64,000 bases of DNA from Aeolococcus sp050734155. GTDB lineage: Bacteria > Chloroflexota > Dormibacteria > Aeolococcales > Aeolococcaceae. Under the pieces are notes generated by a model, which saw nothing but the letters and a program-made list of their open reading frames with translations, did no database searches and had not been told where the DNA came from. The stretch is from contig JBOHUD010000020.1 of NCBI GenBank assembly GCA_050734155.1, positions 1-64,000 on the forward strand. Direction: 5' to 3'. The stretch's first letter is position 1, and every line of letters starts with the position of its first letter. This document shows, one piece after another, positions 40,841 to 49,789 of the stretch. Both the position numbers and the translations under genes were made by a program.

Positions 40841-42186
40841 TGGGGCCTGCTGACGTCTCCGATGGTGACATAGATGGCGAAGAGGACCACCGCAGCCAGG
40901 CCGATGGCGTAAATCAGCGCCTCCCGCCGGGGATCGAGCCGGCGGCGGCGGATCGCCTCGATGACGATCAGGAAGGCCTTGCCGCCGTCGAGGAAGGGGA
41001 TGGGCAGGACGTTGACCAGGCCGAGGTTCATGCTCACAAACGCGATCCAGTAGGCGAGCGAGCGTCCCCCCTGGTGGGTGGCGGTCACGGTGGCTCGGAC
41101 GATGCCCACCGGCCCCGACAGGCCCTGGGGACCGGTGATCCCTCCGCTCCTGGGGTTGGTCACCAGGTTGGCGAGGTCGCTGAAGGTGGTGGTGACAAAC
41201 GTGGGGATCTGCCCGAAGCCGTCGGCGAGCGCCTGCCCCACGGGCTCGCCGTCGAAGTTGGGCGAGACTCCGAGGCGCCAGGCCGCCTGGATGGCGCCGT
41301 CGGCGCCGCTGCCGGAGGTGATCCCGGTGCCGGTGAGGCCGGTGTAGCTCGGCCCCCTGGTGCCGTCGGCGTTGATGAGGAACCCGGAGACGCGGACGGG
41401 TTTGCCGCTCCCCAGCACGGGGGCCGGATCACCGCTGGGAACCGGCCCGCCGTCGATCGACGTGACCACGAACTCGGAGCCGACGGGAAGCTCGGCCACG
41501 GTGGTCACCGGGGCGGTGCTCGGCCGCGGTGCGGCTGTCCCCGCGGAGCCCGCGCTGGGCGTTGCCGCAGCGGACGCCTGGATGCCGTTGACGATGATCA
41601 GCGAGGGCGTGATGGTGACCGTGTGGCTGCTCCCACCACCGCGGTAGACGACGGTCATCGGGCGTCCCGCCGCCTGGGCCGTGGCCGCGTGCAGGTCGGC
41701 CGAGACGTTCTCGGCGGTGTCATGCCGGATGGCCCGGCCGTCGACGCTGACGATGACGTCGCCGTCGCGCAGCCCCGCGCTCTGCGCCGCCGCCCCGGGC
41801 TGGATGTGCGAGGCGTTGGGGAGGGTGAGCAGGACGGTGAAGAGCAGGCCCGCGAAGAGCATGTTGGCCAAGATGCCCGCCAGGATGGTGGCCAGCCGCT
41901 TGGGGATGGACGCACGGTAGAAGTTGCGCTCGCCGGCGTCCGCCTCGCCCTCCAGGCCGAGCATGCCGGCCATGCGCACGAATCCCCCGGCGGGGACCAG
42001 GCGCAGCGAATAGGTGGTCTCGCCGAAGCGCCTGGAGGCCAGGCGCGGGCCGAAGCCCACGGCGAACTCGTCCACCCGGATGCCGCACAGCTTGCCCACC
42101 AGGAAGTGGCCGCCCTCGTGCACCAGGACCACGGTGAGCAGCACCAGGACGACGGCACCGACCACGGCGAGAACGCCCAGGATCAT
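40837..42186 (-). CDS. rseP: Site-2 intramembrane metalloprotease RseP
   Basis: A 449-residue zinc protease. The catalytic motif VLVHEGGHFLVGKLCG lies in the first helix and the third zinc ligand is in the LPIPFLDGGKAFLIV segment. A PDZ domain (HIQPGAAAQSAGLRDGDVIVSVDGRAI) sits in the middle, followed by a long Ala/Thr/Ser-rich insertion. At least four membrane helices are visible. It likely cleaves membrane-bound regulators or signal peptides. It is flanked by dxr and ispG through overlapping stop/start codons. Confidence 0.93.
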   Translation of the reverse strand: MILGVLAVVGAVVLVLLTVVLVHEGGHFLVGKLCGIRVDEFAVGFGPRLASRRFGETTYSLRLVPAGGFVRMAGMLGLEGEADAGERNFYRASIPKRLATILAGILANMLFAGLLFTVLLTLPNASHIQPGAAAQSAGLRDGDVIVSVDGRAIRHDTAENVSADLHAATAQAAGRPMTVVYRGGGSSHTVTITPSLIIVNGIQASAAATPSAGSAGTAAPRPSTAPVTTVAELPVGSEFVVTSIDGGPVPSGDPAPVLGSGKPVRVSGFLINADGTRGPSYTGLTGTGITSGSGADGAIQAAWRLGVSPNFDGEPVGQALADGFGQIPTFVTTTFSDLANLVTNPRSGGITGPQGLSGPVGIVRATVTATHQGGRSLAYWIAFVSMNLGLVNVLPIPFLDGGKAFLIVIEAIRRRRLDPRREALIYAIGLAAVVLFAIYVTIGDVSRPQ

Positions 42187-43355
42187 CCCGCGCTCACCGC
42201 CTGGGCGATGCGCTCCGTGGCGAAGGACCGCGCCCAGAGGTCGGCCTCGAGGATGTCGCCGAGCGACGGTGCCGGCACCTCAGCGGCTGCGCCGACTGTC
42301 TCCGCCACCAGGTTGACGATCCCCTGAAAGCCGATGCGCTGCTCGAGAAAGGCGGCCACCGCCACCTCGTTGGCGGCATTGAGCACCGCCGGGGCCACGC
42401 CGCCACACTCCCCAGCCGCCCGCGCCAGCCCGACCGCCGGGAAGCGGGCGGCGTCGACCTCGAAGAAGTCCAGCGAGACGCCGTCGGTCAGCTGGACCGG
42501 TGCCGCGATGCCGGCAAGCCGCTCCCCGTCGGCCAGCGCCAGGGCGATGGGGACGCGCATGTCGGGGACGCCCAGCTGGGCGATCACGGCGCCGTCGATG
42601 AACTCCACGCAGGAGTGGACGATGCTGCGCGGGTGGATCACCACGCGGATGTCCGGGTAGGCGACGTCGAAGAGGAAGTGCGCCTCGATGATCTCCAGGC
42701 CTTTGTTCATCATGGTCGCCGAGTCGATCGTGACCTTGGGCCCCATGGTCCAGGTGGGGTGACGGAGCGCCTCCTCCACGGTGACCTGGGAGAAGGTGGC
42801 GGGGTCACGCTGACGGAAGGGCCCGCCGCTGGCGGTGAGCACCAGCCGGCGCACCCCCTCTGGGCGCTCGCCGCGCAGGCACTGCCAGAGTGCGCTGTGC
42901 TCGCTGTCGACGGGGAGGATGCGGGCACCGGCCGCGGCCGCTCGCGCCCTGACCAGCTCACCGGCCATCACCAGGACCTCCTTGGTGGCGGTGGCGACGG
43001 TGCGTCCGGCGTCGAGGGCGGCCAGGGTGGGACGGAGCGCGGCCGCGCCGGGGATGGCCACGCAGACGACGTCAGAGTCCATGGCGGCCAGCTCGCAGGC
43101 CGCCTCCAGACCGGCGCCCAACCCGGCGGGCAGGGAGCCTCCCGGGGGGGACACGACCACGGCGCGGGCCACGCCGAAGCGATCGACGACTTCGGCCAGG
43201 CCGCTGACGTCGCTCCCCGCCGCCACGCCGATCAGCTCGAAGCGGTCGGGGAAGCGGGCGATGACGTCGCAGCACTGGCGGCCGATCGACCCCGTGGCTC
43301 CGAGGAGCACGACCCGGCGCCGCCCGGCGCCGGGACCTGGGGAGGAGGGCGTCAT
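42183..43355 (-). CDS. dxr: 1-deoxy-D-xylulose 5-phosphate reductoisomerase
   Basis: The first committed MEP-pathway enzyme, 390 residues. The NADPH-binding LLGATGSIGRQCCDVI is at the N-terminus; substrate and metal motifs include LPVDSEHSALWQCLRGE, LTASGGPFRQRD, HPTWTMGPKVTIDSATMMNKGLEIIEAHFLF and VVIHPRSIVHSCVEFIDGAV. ATG 43355 follows a GGAG two bases upstream and another GGAG nine bases upstream; the longer open frame is not conserved. Confidence 0.96.
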   Translation of the reverse strand: MTPSSPGPGAGRRRVVLLGATGSIGRQCCDVIARFPDRFELIGVAAGSDVSGLAEVVDRFGVARAVVVSPPGGSLPAGLGAGLEAACELAAMDSDVVCVAIPGAAALRPTLAALDAGRTVATATKEVLVMAGELVRARAAAAGARILPVDSEHSALWQCLRGERPEGVRRLVLTASGGPFRQRDPATFSQVTVEEALRHPTWTMGPKVTIDSATMMNKGLEIIEAHFLFDVAYPDIRVVIHPRSIVHSCVEFIDGAVIAQLGVPDMRVPIALALADGERLAGIAAPVQLTDGVSLDFFEVDAARFPAVGLARAAGECGGVAPAVLNAANEVAVAAFLEQRIGFQGIVNLVAETVGAAAEVPAPSLGDILEADLWARSFATERIAQAVSAG

Positions 43356-43392
43356 CGCTCCATTCTCCGCCAAGCTCCCGATGGAGGAGCGC

Positions 43393-44193
43393 TCACGTGA
43401 GCGAGATGAGCCGGTAGAAGCAGTACACCGCGGGGGCGACCAGCAGCAGGCTGTCCAGGCGATCGAGCAGGCCTCCGTGGCCGGGGATGAGGCTGCTCGA
43501 ATCCTTGGCTCCCCCCTGCCGCTTGAGGGCCGACTCGGCAAGGTCGCCCGCCTGGGCGACGACCGCCACCAGCAGCCCCTCCGCGGCGCCGAGCCAGGCT
43601 GAGATGCCGAGGAGGGCGTGGGCGAGCCAGGCGGCGATGGCGACGGCGGCGATCACCCCGGCGATCGCGCCCTCCACCGACTTGCGCGGGGAGAGCTGCG
43701 AAAAGAAGCGGTGCCGCCCGACCGCGCTGCCCACCAGGTAGGCCGCCGTGTCGCAGAGGACGACGCCGGCGATCGGCACGGCGACGGCCTCGATGCCGAA
43801 GGTGTGGTCGCCTGGGTGCCACCTGATCAGGGCGACGTAGAAGCCCAGGGAGAAACCCAGGTACACGCCTCCCGCGACCGCGGCCATCCAGCCCCGCCAC
43901 GACTGGCCGCCCACCACCAGGCCCGCCAGCCCCGCCACCAGCGCCGCTCCCAGGCCGATGTCGAACGCGGGAGGGGCGCCGGGCACGGCGAAGCGGATGG
44001 TCAGCCAGACCGTCAGGGGGAGCAGCACCCACAGGGGCGGGCGGGCGTCGAGCCGTCCGGCCAGGCCGGCGAACTCCCAGGCGCCGACGGCGGCGGCCGC
44101 GGCCAGGACCGCCACGAAGACCGAGCCGCCGGCCGCCACCGCCCCGGCGACCAGGACCAGGAGGCCCAGGCCGGAGAGCCAGCGCACCACCAC
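43393..44193 (-). CDS. cdsA: Phosphatidate cytidylyltransferase
   Basis: It activates phosphatidate as CDP-diacylglycerol. This 266-residue protein is strongly hydrophobic with about seven helices and ends with the CdsA signature region (QLSPRKSVEGAIAGV, VAQAGDLAESALKRQGGAKDSSSLIPGHGGLLDRLDSLL). The first common start codon is GTG 44193. Coding-like sequence continues upstream without a stop to a CTG at 44265 that would overlap the uppS stop as CTGA and add SEPSIAGEARALAAAPAVAR, so the true start is uncertain. Confidence 0.9.
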   Translation of the reverse strand: MVVRWLSGLGLLVLVAGAVAAGGSVFVAVLAAAAAVGAWEFAGLAGRLDARPPLWVLLPLTVWLTIRFAVPGAPPAFDIGLGAALVAGLAGLVVGGQSWRGWMAAVAGGVYLGFSLGFYVALIRWHPGDHTFGIEAVAVPIAGVVLCDTAAYLVGSAVGRHRFFSQLSPRKSVEGAIAGVIAAVAIAAWLAHALLGISAWLGAAEGLLVAVVAQAGDLAESALKRQGGAKDSSSLIPGHGGLLDRLDSLLLVAPAVYCFYRLISLT

Positions 44194-44261
44194 CGAGGTG
44201 GGCCTGGCGACCGCCGGGGCCGCGGCCAGGGCGCGGGCCTCCCCGGCGATGGACGGCTCGC

Positions 44262-45044
44262 TCAGAGCGACGCCGGCGCCGCCACCGCCTCCCCCACGCG
44301 CGCCGGGGCACGGGGGACCGCGCCGAAGCGGCGATCGCGGCGCGCGAAGGCGGCGAGGGCTCGCTCGATGGCGCCGGCGTCGAAATCGGGCCAGAGCGTG
44401 TCGGTGACGTAGATCTCCGCGTACGCGGCCTGCCAGAGCATGAAGTTGCTGATGCGCATCTCTCCGGCGGTGCGGATGATCAGGTCGGGGTCGGGAAGGC
44501 CGGCGGTGTAGAGCGCCCCGGCGAGCGTCTCGGTGTCCAGCCCGCTGAGGTCGTGGCCACGAGCGGCGAGGTCACGAACCGCGGCGACGATCTCGTGTCT
44601 CCCTCCGTAGTTGATGGCGATGTTGAGCAGCGCGCGGGTGTTGGCGCTGGTCAGCTCCTCGGCGGCGCGCACCTTCTCCTGGAGGCGTGGGCTGAGCTTG
44701 GTGCGGTCGCCGATGGCCCTGATCTGGATGCCTTCGGCGTGCATCTCACCGACCTCGGAGTCGATCGTGTCACCGAAGAGCTGCATCAGCGCCGCCACCT
44801 CATGGCGTGGGCGCGACCAGTTCTCGGTGCTGAAGGCGTACAGGGTGAGGATGTGCACGCCCGCGTCATGGCAGGCCTCCATGACCCGCCGGATGGTGGC
44901 CACACCGGCGCGGTGCCCGGCGGCGCGGGGCAGATGGCGATGGCGCGCCCAGCGCCCGTTGCCGTCCATGATGATGCCGATGTGGCGCGGCAGCTCGGGC
45001 CTTGAGGGTGCGGGGATGGCGGCTGGCGCTGGCGGTCGCTCCAT
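44262..45044 (-). CDS. uppS: Isoprenyl (undecaprenyl) diphosphate synthase
   Basis: A cis-prenyltransferase of 260 residues making the C55 carrier for cell-wall precursors. It has HIGIIMDGNGRWARHRHLPRAAGH with the catalytic aspartate, LTLYAFSTENWSRP, NIAINYGGRHEIV, and PDPDLIIRTAGEMRISNFMLWQAAYAEIYVTDTLWPDF. The end is Ala/Pro-rich. ATG 45044 is chosen because conservation starts soon after. A TACACA hexamer lies three bases before it and may be part of a promoter. Confidence 0.94.
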   Translation of the reverse strand: MERPPAPAAIPAPSRPELPRHIGIIMDGNGRWARHRHLPRAAGHRAGVATIRRVMEACHDAGVHILTLYAFSTENWSRPRHEVAALMQLFGDTIDSEVGEMHAEGIQIRAIGDRTKLSPRLQEKVRAAEELTSANTRALLNIAINYGGRHEIVAAVRDLAARGHDLSGLDTETLAGALYTAGLPDPDLIIRTAGEMRISNFMLWQAAYAEIYVTDTLWPDFDAGAIERALAAFARRDRRFGAVPRAPARVGEAVAAPASL

Positions 45045-45103
45045 GTCTGTGTACTGAACGCCTGGTCGTCGAGCGCGGTTCCGGCGGCGGGACGGCAACG
45101 AGC

Positions 45104-45697
45104 TCAGACCTCGAGGATCTCAGCCTCCTTCTTCTGAGCGACGTCGTCAACCCTGCCGATGAAGGAATCGGTGATGTGCTGCACGCTGGCGATGTTGCGC
45201 TCGATCTCGTCCTTGGAGACGTGGCCTTCCTTCTCCAGCTTGCGGAGGTGCTCGATCTCGTCGCGGCGGATGTTGCGCACCGCGATGCGTGCATCCTCCG
45301 CCTTCTGCTTGACCAGCTTGACGAACTCGCGACGGCGCTCCTCGGTGAGCGGTGGGATGGCGATGCGGATCACCTGGCCGTCGTTGCTGGGGTTGAGGGC
45401 CAGCTCGCTTCTCTGCAACGCCTTCTCGATCGCCTGGATGGAGCTGCGATCGTAGGGCTGGATGAGCAGCAGACGGGCTTCGGGTGCGGTGATCCCGGCG
45501 ATGCTCTGGAGTGCTGTGGGGGTGCCGTAGTAGTCCACCTGGACTCGGTCGACCAGTGACGGCGTCGCCCGCCCGGTGCGCACCCCGCCCAGCTCCTTGT
45601 GGAGCGCCTCCAGGCTCTTCTCCATGCGCACCTCGGCGTCGACGAGGCGTTCCTGGATCTGCGCCTGGGAGTCCTCGGAGCGAGTGCGGTCGCTCAT
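45104..45697 (-). CDS. frr: Ribosome recycling factor
   Basis: RRF splits post-termination ribosomes with EF-G. The 197-residue protein begins SEDSQAQIQERLVDAEVRMEKSLEALHKELGGVRTGRATPSLVD and ends with the helical KDEIERNIASVQHITDSFIGRVDDVAQKKEAEILEV. The domain II segment RIAIPPLTEERRREFVKLVKQKAEDARIAVRNIRRD is intact. Its ATG overlaps the pyrH stop. Confidence 0.97.
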   Translation of the reverse strand: MSDRTRSEDSQAQIQERLVDAEVRMEKSLEALHKELGGVRTGRATPSLVDRVQVDYYGTPTALQSIAGITAPEARLLLIQPYDRSSIQAIEKALQRSELALNPSNDGQVIRIAIPPLTEERRREFVKLVKQKAEDARIAVRNIRRDEIEHLRKLEKEGHVSKDEIERNIASVQHITDSFIGRVDDVAQKKEAEILEV

Positions 45698-46458
45698 GCG
45701 CCTCCCCTGGCGTCGACCCGCGTCCCGATGTCGGCGCCGAGCACGACACGCTCGATGCTGCCCTCGACGAGGAGGTTGAAGACGATGATCGGCGTGCCGT
45801 TGTCCATGCAGAGTGTCAGCGCGGTGTTGTCCATCACCTCGAGGCCGCGGTTCAGCACCTCCATGTAGGAGAGGTGGCGCAGTCGCGTCGCCGAGGGATC
45901 CTTGACAGGGTCCGCGGTGTAGATCCCGTCCACCTTGGTGGCCTTGAGCAGCACGTCGGCTCCGATCTCCGCGGCCCGCAGGGCGGCGGTGGTGTCGGTG
46001 GTGAAGAAGGGATTGCCGGTGCCGGCGGCGAGGATCACGACGCGCCCCTTCTCGAGGTGGCGGATGGCGCGGCGCGGGATGAAGGGCTCGGCCACCTGCT
46101 GCATGGCGATCGCGGACTGGACCCTGGTCTGGATGTCGAGACGCTCCAGCGCGTCACGGAGCGCCAGCGCGTTGATGACCGTGGCCAGCATGCCCATGTA
46201 GTCGCCGGCGACGCGGTCCAGCCCGTGGCTGCTCGCCTCCATCCCGCGCACGATGTTGCCGCCACCGATGACCACCGCCAGCTCGACACCGCGGGCGTGG
46301 ACCTTGGCGATCTCCTCGGCGATGCGGCGCACGGTGCCGTGGTGGATGCCGAACGCCGACTGCTGACCGAGGAGCGCCTCGCCGCTGAGCTTGAGGATGA
46401 CCCGTGAGAACACGGGTGCGCTGGCAGCGCCGCCGGGTGCCGTGCCCTGCGCAACCAC
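45694..46458 (-). CDS. pyrH: UMP kinase
   Basis: Hexameric UMP kinase of the amino-acid-kinase fold, 254 residues: FSRVILKLSGEALLG, VELAVVIGGGNIVRG, DYMGMLATVINALALRDALE, GNPFFTTDTTAALRAAEIGADVLLKATKVDGIYTADP. It lies in the standard rpsB-tsf-pyrH-frr order. The start is GTG 46458; the first ~15 residues are not conserved. Confidence 0.97.
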   Translation of the reverse strand: MVAQGTAPGGAASAPVFSRVILKLSGEALLGQQSAFGIHHGTVRRIAEEIAKVHARGVELAVVIGGGNIVRGMEASSHGLDRVAGDYMGMLATVINALALRDALERLDIQTRVQSAIAMQQVAEPFIPRRAIRHLEKGRVVILAAGTGNPFFTTDTTAALRAAEIGADVLLKATKVDGIYTADPVKDPSATRLRHLSYMEVLNRGLEVMDNTALTLCMDNGTPIIVFNLLVEGSIERVVLGADIGTRVDARGGA

Positions 46459-46481
46459 CCCGGCGACTCCGGCCGCCCCGC

Positions 46482-47156
46482 TCAGTTGAGCGACGGCGAG
46501 CCGGCGCCGTCCTCCGGGAAGGAACGATCTCCCGTCACGGTGGCGCTCTCCCCCACCTCGAAGCGCGCGAACCGTGCGACGGTGATGTTCTCGCCAAGTT
46601 TGGCGACAGCCTCGCTGATCAGCTGGCCCACCTTCTTCTTGCCCTTCTCGTCGCGAACGTAGGGCTGCTCGAGGAGACAGATCTCCGAGAAGTAGGCGTC
46701 GAGCTTGCCCTCGACGATCCTCTCCTGGATGCTGGCCGGTTTGTCGGCGATCTGGGCTCGGAAGACGGCGCGCTCGCGCTCCACCACCACGGGGGGAACG
46801 TCCTCTCTGCGCACGAACAGGGGCGACCGGCCCGCCACCTGGAGGGCGAGCTCCCTGGCCAGCCGCCGGAAGTCGTCCGTCTTGGCCACGAAGTCGGACT
46901 CGCAGTTGACCTCGATGAGCACCCCGAGCTTCTGCCCGGAGACACCGCCGCCGTGGACGTATGCCTCGACGACACCTTCACCGGCCGGGCGTCCCGCCTT
47001 GGCGGCGGCGCGGGACATCCCCTTGGCGCGCAGCCAGTCCCTGGCCCTCTCGAGGTCGCCGTCGCTCTCGGCGAGCGCCCGCTTGCAATCCATCATGCCG
47101 GCGCCGGTGAGCTCGCGCAGCTCCTTGACCTGGGCAGCGGTGATCTCGGCCATCAC
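46482..47156 (-). CDS. tsf: Elongation factor Ts
   Basis: The EF-Tu guanine nucleotide exchange factor. The UBA-like N-terminus ITAAQVKELRELTGAGMMDCKRALAESDGD, the EVNCESDFVAKTDDF core motif and KPASIQERIVEGKLDAYFSEICLLEQPYVRDEKGKKKVGQLI are present. At 224 residues it is the shorter form with a single core repeat. GTG 47156 or ATG 47153 serves as start, both touching the rpsB stop. Confidence 0.97.
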   Translation of the reverse strand: MMAEITAAQVKELRELTGAGMMDCKRALAESDGDLERARDWLRAKGMSRAAAKAGRPAGEGVVEAYVHGGGVSGQKLGVLIEVNCESDFVAKTDDFRRLARELALQVAGRSPLFVRREDVPPVVVERERAVFRAQIADKPASIQERIVEGKLDAYFSEICLLEQPYVRDEKGKKKVGQLISEAVAKLGENITVARFARFEVGESATVTGDRSFPEDGAGSPSLN

Positions 47157-48016
47157 GTGGCCTCCGATTCGGCGCCCGCCGCCGCCCCGGCAAACTCCTC
47201 GAGGGCCACCCGGGGCGCGCCCTTCTCGTCCGTCTCGGCGTCCCTCTGAGCCGCCGCGGCGCGCTCGGCCTCCTCGTGCTCCTGGCGCTCCCGGGCGGCC
47301 AGCTCCTGCTGCTCGCGCAGCTCGCGCTCGCCCAGCAGCTGCTGGCCCTCGAGGATGGCCTCGGTGACCGTGTTGACGATGAGCTTGCAGGAGCGAATGG
47401 CGTCGTCATTGCCGGGGATGACGTGCTGGATCTGGTTGGGATCGCAGTTGGTGTCGACGATGGCCACGATCGGGATCCCGAGCTTGTTGGCCTCGCTCAC
47501 CGCCAGCCGCTCCTTCTTGCAGTCGACCACGAAGAGCGCGCCGGGCAGGCGCTTCATGTTGACCATGCCGGCGAAGTTGGCCTCCAGCCGGTCGAGGTCG
47601 TCGCGATGGACGTTGGCCTCCTTGCTGCCCATGCGCTCGAAGTCACCGCTCTCCTGCATGGTGCGGAGCTCGAGCAGACGGCGCAGCCGGCGCTGGATGA
47701 CCGGGAAGTTGGTGAGCATGCCCCCCATCCAGCGATGGGTGACGTAGTGCTGGGCGCTGCGCTGGCAGGCGTCCTCGATGGCGTCCTGGGCCTGCTTCTT
47801 GGTGCCGACGAAGAGCACCTTGTCGCCGTCGGCGACGAGCTGGCGCAGGAAGGCGCAGGCAGAGTCGAGCTGGCTCTGGGTCTGCTGCAGGTCGATGATG
47901 TGGATGCCATTGCGCGCCGTGAAGATGTAGGGGCGCATCTGCGGGTTCCACCGGCTGGTCTGATGGCCGAAGTGGACTCCGGCCTCGAGAAGCTGGCGGA
48001 GGGTCGTCGCCGGCAT
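47153..48016 (-). CDS. rpsB: 30S ribosomal protein S2
   Basis: S2 signatures LRQLLEAGVHFGHQTSRWNPQMRPYIF and PGALFVVDCKKERLAVSEANKLGIPIVAIVDTNCDPNQIQHVIPGNDDAIRS are clear. The protein is 287 residues because of a charged Glu/Arg/Ala-rich tail of about 55 residues. A strong GAGGAGG lies seven bases before ATG 48016, one of the few classical ribosome-binding sites in the window. Confidence 0.97.
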   Translation of the reverse strand: MPATTLRQLLEAGVHFGHQTSRWNPQMRPYIFTARNGIHIIDLQQTQSQLDSACAFLRQLVADGDKVLFVGTKKQAQDAIEDACQRSAQHYVTHRWMGGMLTNFPVIQRRLRRLLELRTMQESGDFERMGSKEANVHRDDLDRLEANFAGMVNMKRLPGALFVVDCKKERLAVSEANKLGIPIVAIVDTNCDPNQIQHVIPGNDDAIRSCKLIVNTVTEAILEGQQLLGERELREQQELAARERQEHEEAERAAAAQRDAETDEKGAPRVALEEFAGAAAGAESEAT

Positions 48017-48122
48017 GGGCGTGCCTCCTCTGGTGTGTTCCTCCGCCCCGGATGAGCCGCCGTCCACGACCCCCCTGGAGGGGCACCCGTGCCGGCGTGG
48101 CCGAGGCGTGTGTGATGCACCG

Positions 48123-48128
48123 ATTCTA
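48123..48128 (-). promoter_or_regulatory. -10 box of rpsB-tsf-pyrH-frr
   Basis: TAGAAT lies 106 bases before the rpsB ATG, giving a leader of about 100 bases, by far the longest in this window. The leader includes a CCCC-TCCA-GGGG hairpin-forming stretch near 48075 and the strong Shine-Dalgarno. In many bacteria S2 represses its own mRNA through such a leader. Confidence 0.5.
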
Positions 48129-48154
48129 GCAGGGGCCCCTGGATTCGAACGCCA

Positions 48155-48183
48155 CTGGCGCCGAAGCCTGTTTGCAGCGCCAG
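48155..48183. terminator. Inverted repeat after hslU
   Basis: CTGGCGC and GCGCCAG form a seven-base-pair stem around a 15-base loop, about 45 bases beyond the hslU stop and just before the rpsB promoter. There is no T run, so its terminator role is uncertain. Confidence 0.35.
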
Positions 48184-48226
48184 GAGATGTGCCCTGCCCG
48201 CCGCCCGTCTTCCTGGTTGCCCGGTC

Positions 48227-49789
48227 CTAGAGCACGAACCTGCGCAGGTCGTCGTTGCGCACCAGGTCGGTGAGGCGGCTGCGCACGTAGCCGGAGTCGA
48301 TGTCGACCGGCCTGTCGGTGAAATCCTCGGCGCGGAAGGAGACCTCCTCGAGCACCTTCTCGAGCACGGTGAACAGGCGCCGCGCCCCGATGTTCTCGTC
48401 CTGCTCGTTGACCGCGTGGGCTTGGTGGGCGATCTCACCGATGCCGTCCTCACTGAAGCGCAGCTCCACCCCCTCGGTCCCCAGCAGGGCCGTGTACTGA
48501 CGGGTCAGCGCGTTGCTCGGCTCGACGAGGATTCGCTGCAGGTCGGACTCGCTGAGGCTGCTCAGCTCGACGCGGATGGGGAAGCGCCCCTGCATCTCGG
48601 GGATGAGGTCGCTGGGGCGCGACATGGTGAATGCTCCGGCGGCGATGAAGAGGATGTGGTCGGTGTGCACGGGGCCGTAGCGGGTGCTCACAGTCGAGCC
48701 CTCGAGCAGCGGCAGGAGGTCGCGCTGCACGCCTTCCCCGCTGACGTCGGGCCCGTGCTCGCTGTGCTGGCCGCAGATCTTGTCGACCTCGTCGATGAAC
48801 ACGATGCCGTCGTCCTCGACGTCACGGATGGCGTCGTCATAGACACGATCCATGTCGATGAGGCGATCGGTCTCCTCCTCCACCAGCGCGGTCCGGGCGT
48901 CGGCCACGGTCATGCGCTTGGTGCGCTTGCGCGGCGGCGCCATCTGGGAGAAGAAGTCCGACAGCGAGGTGCCCACCTCCTCGAGCCCGGTCCCCGCAAA
49001 GCCTTCGAAGGCGGGCTGGAACGGCTCCTCGACCTCGACCTCGATGAGCCTGTCCTCCAGCTGGCGGTCGCGCAGGCGCCGCTCCAGGCGGTGCCGCACG
49101 GTTCGCCGCCGCCGCTGCTGCGACGGGTCGTCCTGGGCCGCGCCGTCGCTCGGCTTGGCGCGCGCATCGGCATCGACGAGCGTGTCGACGATGCGCCCGT
49201 TGGCGACCTCGCGGGCTCGCTCCTCGACGTCGGCGATGCGGCCGTTGTGCACCTCGCTGATGGTCTGCTCGAGGAGGTCGCGGACAATCGACTCCACGTC
49301 CCGGCCGACGTACCCGACCTCGGTGAACTTGGTGGCCTCGACCTTCAGGAACGGTGAGTTGGTGAGCTTGGCGAGGCGCCGCGCGATCTCGGTCTTGCCC
49401 ACCCCGGTGGGGCCGATCATGAGGATGTTCTTGGGCAGGACCTCCTCGCGCATCTCATCGGTGAGGCGCTGGCGACGGGTCCGGTTGCGCAGGGCGATGG
49501 CCACGGCCCGCTTGGCGGCCTGCTGGCCGACGATGTACTCGTCCAGCCTGCGCACGATGTCGACCGGGCGGAGCTCGTCAGCCGGGGCCCCGGGCGGAGC
49601 GCTCCCCGGGGTGGCCGGCACGGCAAGGTCCACGGCATCGTCACCGGCAGCATCGGTGGCCGCGCCGGGATGGCCCGGGGCGTCGCTATCGGAGGGTTCG
49701 GCGGCGGCCGGCAGTGCCCCATGGCCGTCGTCCTCGCCGGGCGGGCCGGGATCCGCGCCGACCTCGGCTCCCAGCAACGGTCCGCTCAC
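48227..49789 (-). CDS. hslU: HslU ATPase subunit of the HslUV protease, with long N-terminal extension
   Basis: The AAA+ unfoldase of the HslUV protease: VDIVRRLDEYIVGQQAAKRAVAIALRNR, Walker A IGPTGVGKTEIARRL, KVEATKFTEVGYVGRDVESIVRDL with the pore GYVG motif, Walker B DGIVFIDEVDKI, and the C-terminal DDLRRFVL tail that inserts into HslV. The central I-domain is present. From the GTGA-coupled start at 49789 the protein has 520 residues. About 70 residues ahead of the usual N-terminus are Pro/Ala/Gly/Asp-rich and probably disordered. Confidence 0.94.
   Translation of the reverse strand: MSGPLLGAEVGADPGPPGEDDGHGALPAAAEPSDSDAPGHPGAATDAAGDDAVDLAVPATPGSAPPGAPADELRPVDIVRRLDEYIVGQQAAKRAVAIALRNRTRRQRLTDEMREEVLPKNILMIGPTGVGKTEIARRLAKLTNSPFLKVEATKFTEVGYVGRDVESIVRDLLEQTISEVHNGRIADVEERAREVANGRIVDTLVDADARAKPSDGAAQDDPSQQRRRRTVRHRLERRLRDRQLEDRLIEVEVEEPFQPAFEGFAGTGLEEVGTSLSDFFSQMAPPRKRTKRMTVADARTALVEEETDRLIDMDRVYDDAIRDVEDDGIVFIDEVDKICGQHSEHGPDVSGEGVQRDLLPLLEGSTVSTRYGPVHTDHILFIAAGAFTMSRPSDLIPEMQGRFPIRVELSSLSESDLQRILVEPSNALTRQYTALLGTEGVELRFSEDGIGEIAHQAHAVNEQDENIGARRLFTVLEKVLEEVSFRAEDFTDRPVDIDSGYVRSRLTDLVRNDDLRRFVL

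Noticed and set aside
48117..48183. A GTTCGAATCC stretch near 48150 resembling a tRNA T-loop
   Set aside because: No matching T-stem, acceptor stem or anticodon arm can be folded around it; it forms part of the rpsB promoter region.
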